13,462 nucleotides of DNA from an uncultured Trueperaceae bacterium (lineage in GTDB: Bacteria; Deinococcota; Deinococci; Deinococcales; Trueperaceae): the NCBI GenBank assembly GCA_937907415.1, contig CALCHY010000089.1, positions 1-13,462 on the forward strand. Direction: 5' to 3'. This document shows positions 13,236-13,462 of the stretch, piece by piece. Positions within the stretch are counted from its first letter, which is position 1. The number at the start of each line of letters is the position of its first letter. The position numbers and the translations under genes were made by a program. A model generated the notes under the pieces. That model was not told where the DNA came from, made no database searches, and saw nothing but the letters and a program-made list of their open reading frames with translations.

Positions 13236-13257
13236 GCCTTGCTTGCCAAGGCTTTTT
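13236..13257 (+). terminator. Rho-independent terminator (rightward) in gene-free region
   Basis: GCCTTG (13236-13241) pairs with CAAGGC (13247-13252) around CTTGC, followed directly by five T's (13253-13257). There is no T-run on the left, so it stops rightward transcription. No + strand gene precedes it within the window after 2685, which implies an unannotated non-coding transcript. Confidence 0.65.
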
Positions 13258-13462
13258 CATCCTCCGCTTTGGGTTCAGGGAGTATTGCGCTCTCTATAAC
13301 TTGTCGGGGTTCTCTTGCTAGCTACTGCGGCAGACGACAGCGTGGCGGCCGGATCTGTGCAGAGCATGCCCAATACGCTTAGCCGGCCTCATGGAGAGGG
13401 TGTTGAGAGATAGGAAAGCCCCGGGCTTCTTCGCGACCGTGATGGCCGGAGAGGAAGGATCC
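13258..13462. other. Window end, no gene seen
   Basis: No coding frame is supported. GGCCGG (13347-13352) and CCGGCC (13383-13388) form a 6-bp inverted repeat with a 30-bp spacer. Nothing else stands out. Confidence 0.3.

Noticed and set aside
13457..13462. GGATCC at the very end, suggesting a BamHI clone or circular junction
   Set aside because: Several internal GGATCC sites exist, and joining the end to base 1 does not give the expected resolvase N-terminus (it gives P before RVS rather than YA).
12542..13462. CRISPR array or tRNA genes in the gene-free region
   Set aside because: The repeats are only 6-8 bp, irregularly spaced and in both orientations; no cloverleaf or T-loop pattern was found.

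Overview
The window looks like part of a plasmid or integrative replicon from a high-GC bacterium. I infer this from a type Ib-style ParA/ribbon-helix-helix pair, a primase-helicase replication protein, an iteron-like array, two unrelated site-specific recombinases and a type II restriction-modification pair, with no housekeeping genes. Some starts have poor Shine-Dalgarno sequences and a TATAGT-type -10 only 6-9 nt from the start codon. That is compatible with Deinococcota, where leaderless transcripts are common, but the lineage is not proven by anything I can see.

Left part, + strand: a serine resolvase truncated by the window edge (2-550) is followed by a hairpin and an intergenic region with a stem-loop and an intrinsic terminator. 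Next comes a striking array of TTGYTAGY motifs with 20-bp spacing (887-1066). It leads into a winged-helix protein, a small HNH endonuclease and two small tandem paralogues of unknown function, each preceded by a stem-loop.

Middle, - strand: parA, an RHH partner, an N6-adenine methyltransferase and a BsuBI/PstI-family endonuclease form one tightly packed set (6193 down to 2638). Three of the junctions are ATGA overlaps or short gaps. A 26-bp perfect palindrome lies just upstream of parA, and a related inverted repeat (ATATCC/GGATAT half-sites) lies at the start of the methyltransferase gene. Plasmid partition and restriction-modification may therefore share control. The endonuclease gene ends inside the second + strand paralogue (48-bp convergent overlap).

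Right part, - strand: a second packed operon reads from 12491 down to 6405. It encodes a LexA-type winged-helix protein without protease domain, a large HTH/core-binding-like protein, a catalytic tyrosine-recombinase protein and a 1108-residue AEP primase/degenerate TOPRIM/P-loop helicase with a C-terminal four-cysteine cluster. The recombinase and primase-helicase genes overlap by ATGA, which suggests coupled replication and recombination functions. Upstream are three 11-bp-spaced TGTTG repeats.

The last ~970 bp (12492-13462) hold no convincing gene. They carry an AT-richer stretch, clustered GAGTCG and CTGTGAAG repeats in both orientations, and an intrinsic terminator reading rightwards. 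This region is a second candidate origin or structured-RNA locus.
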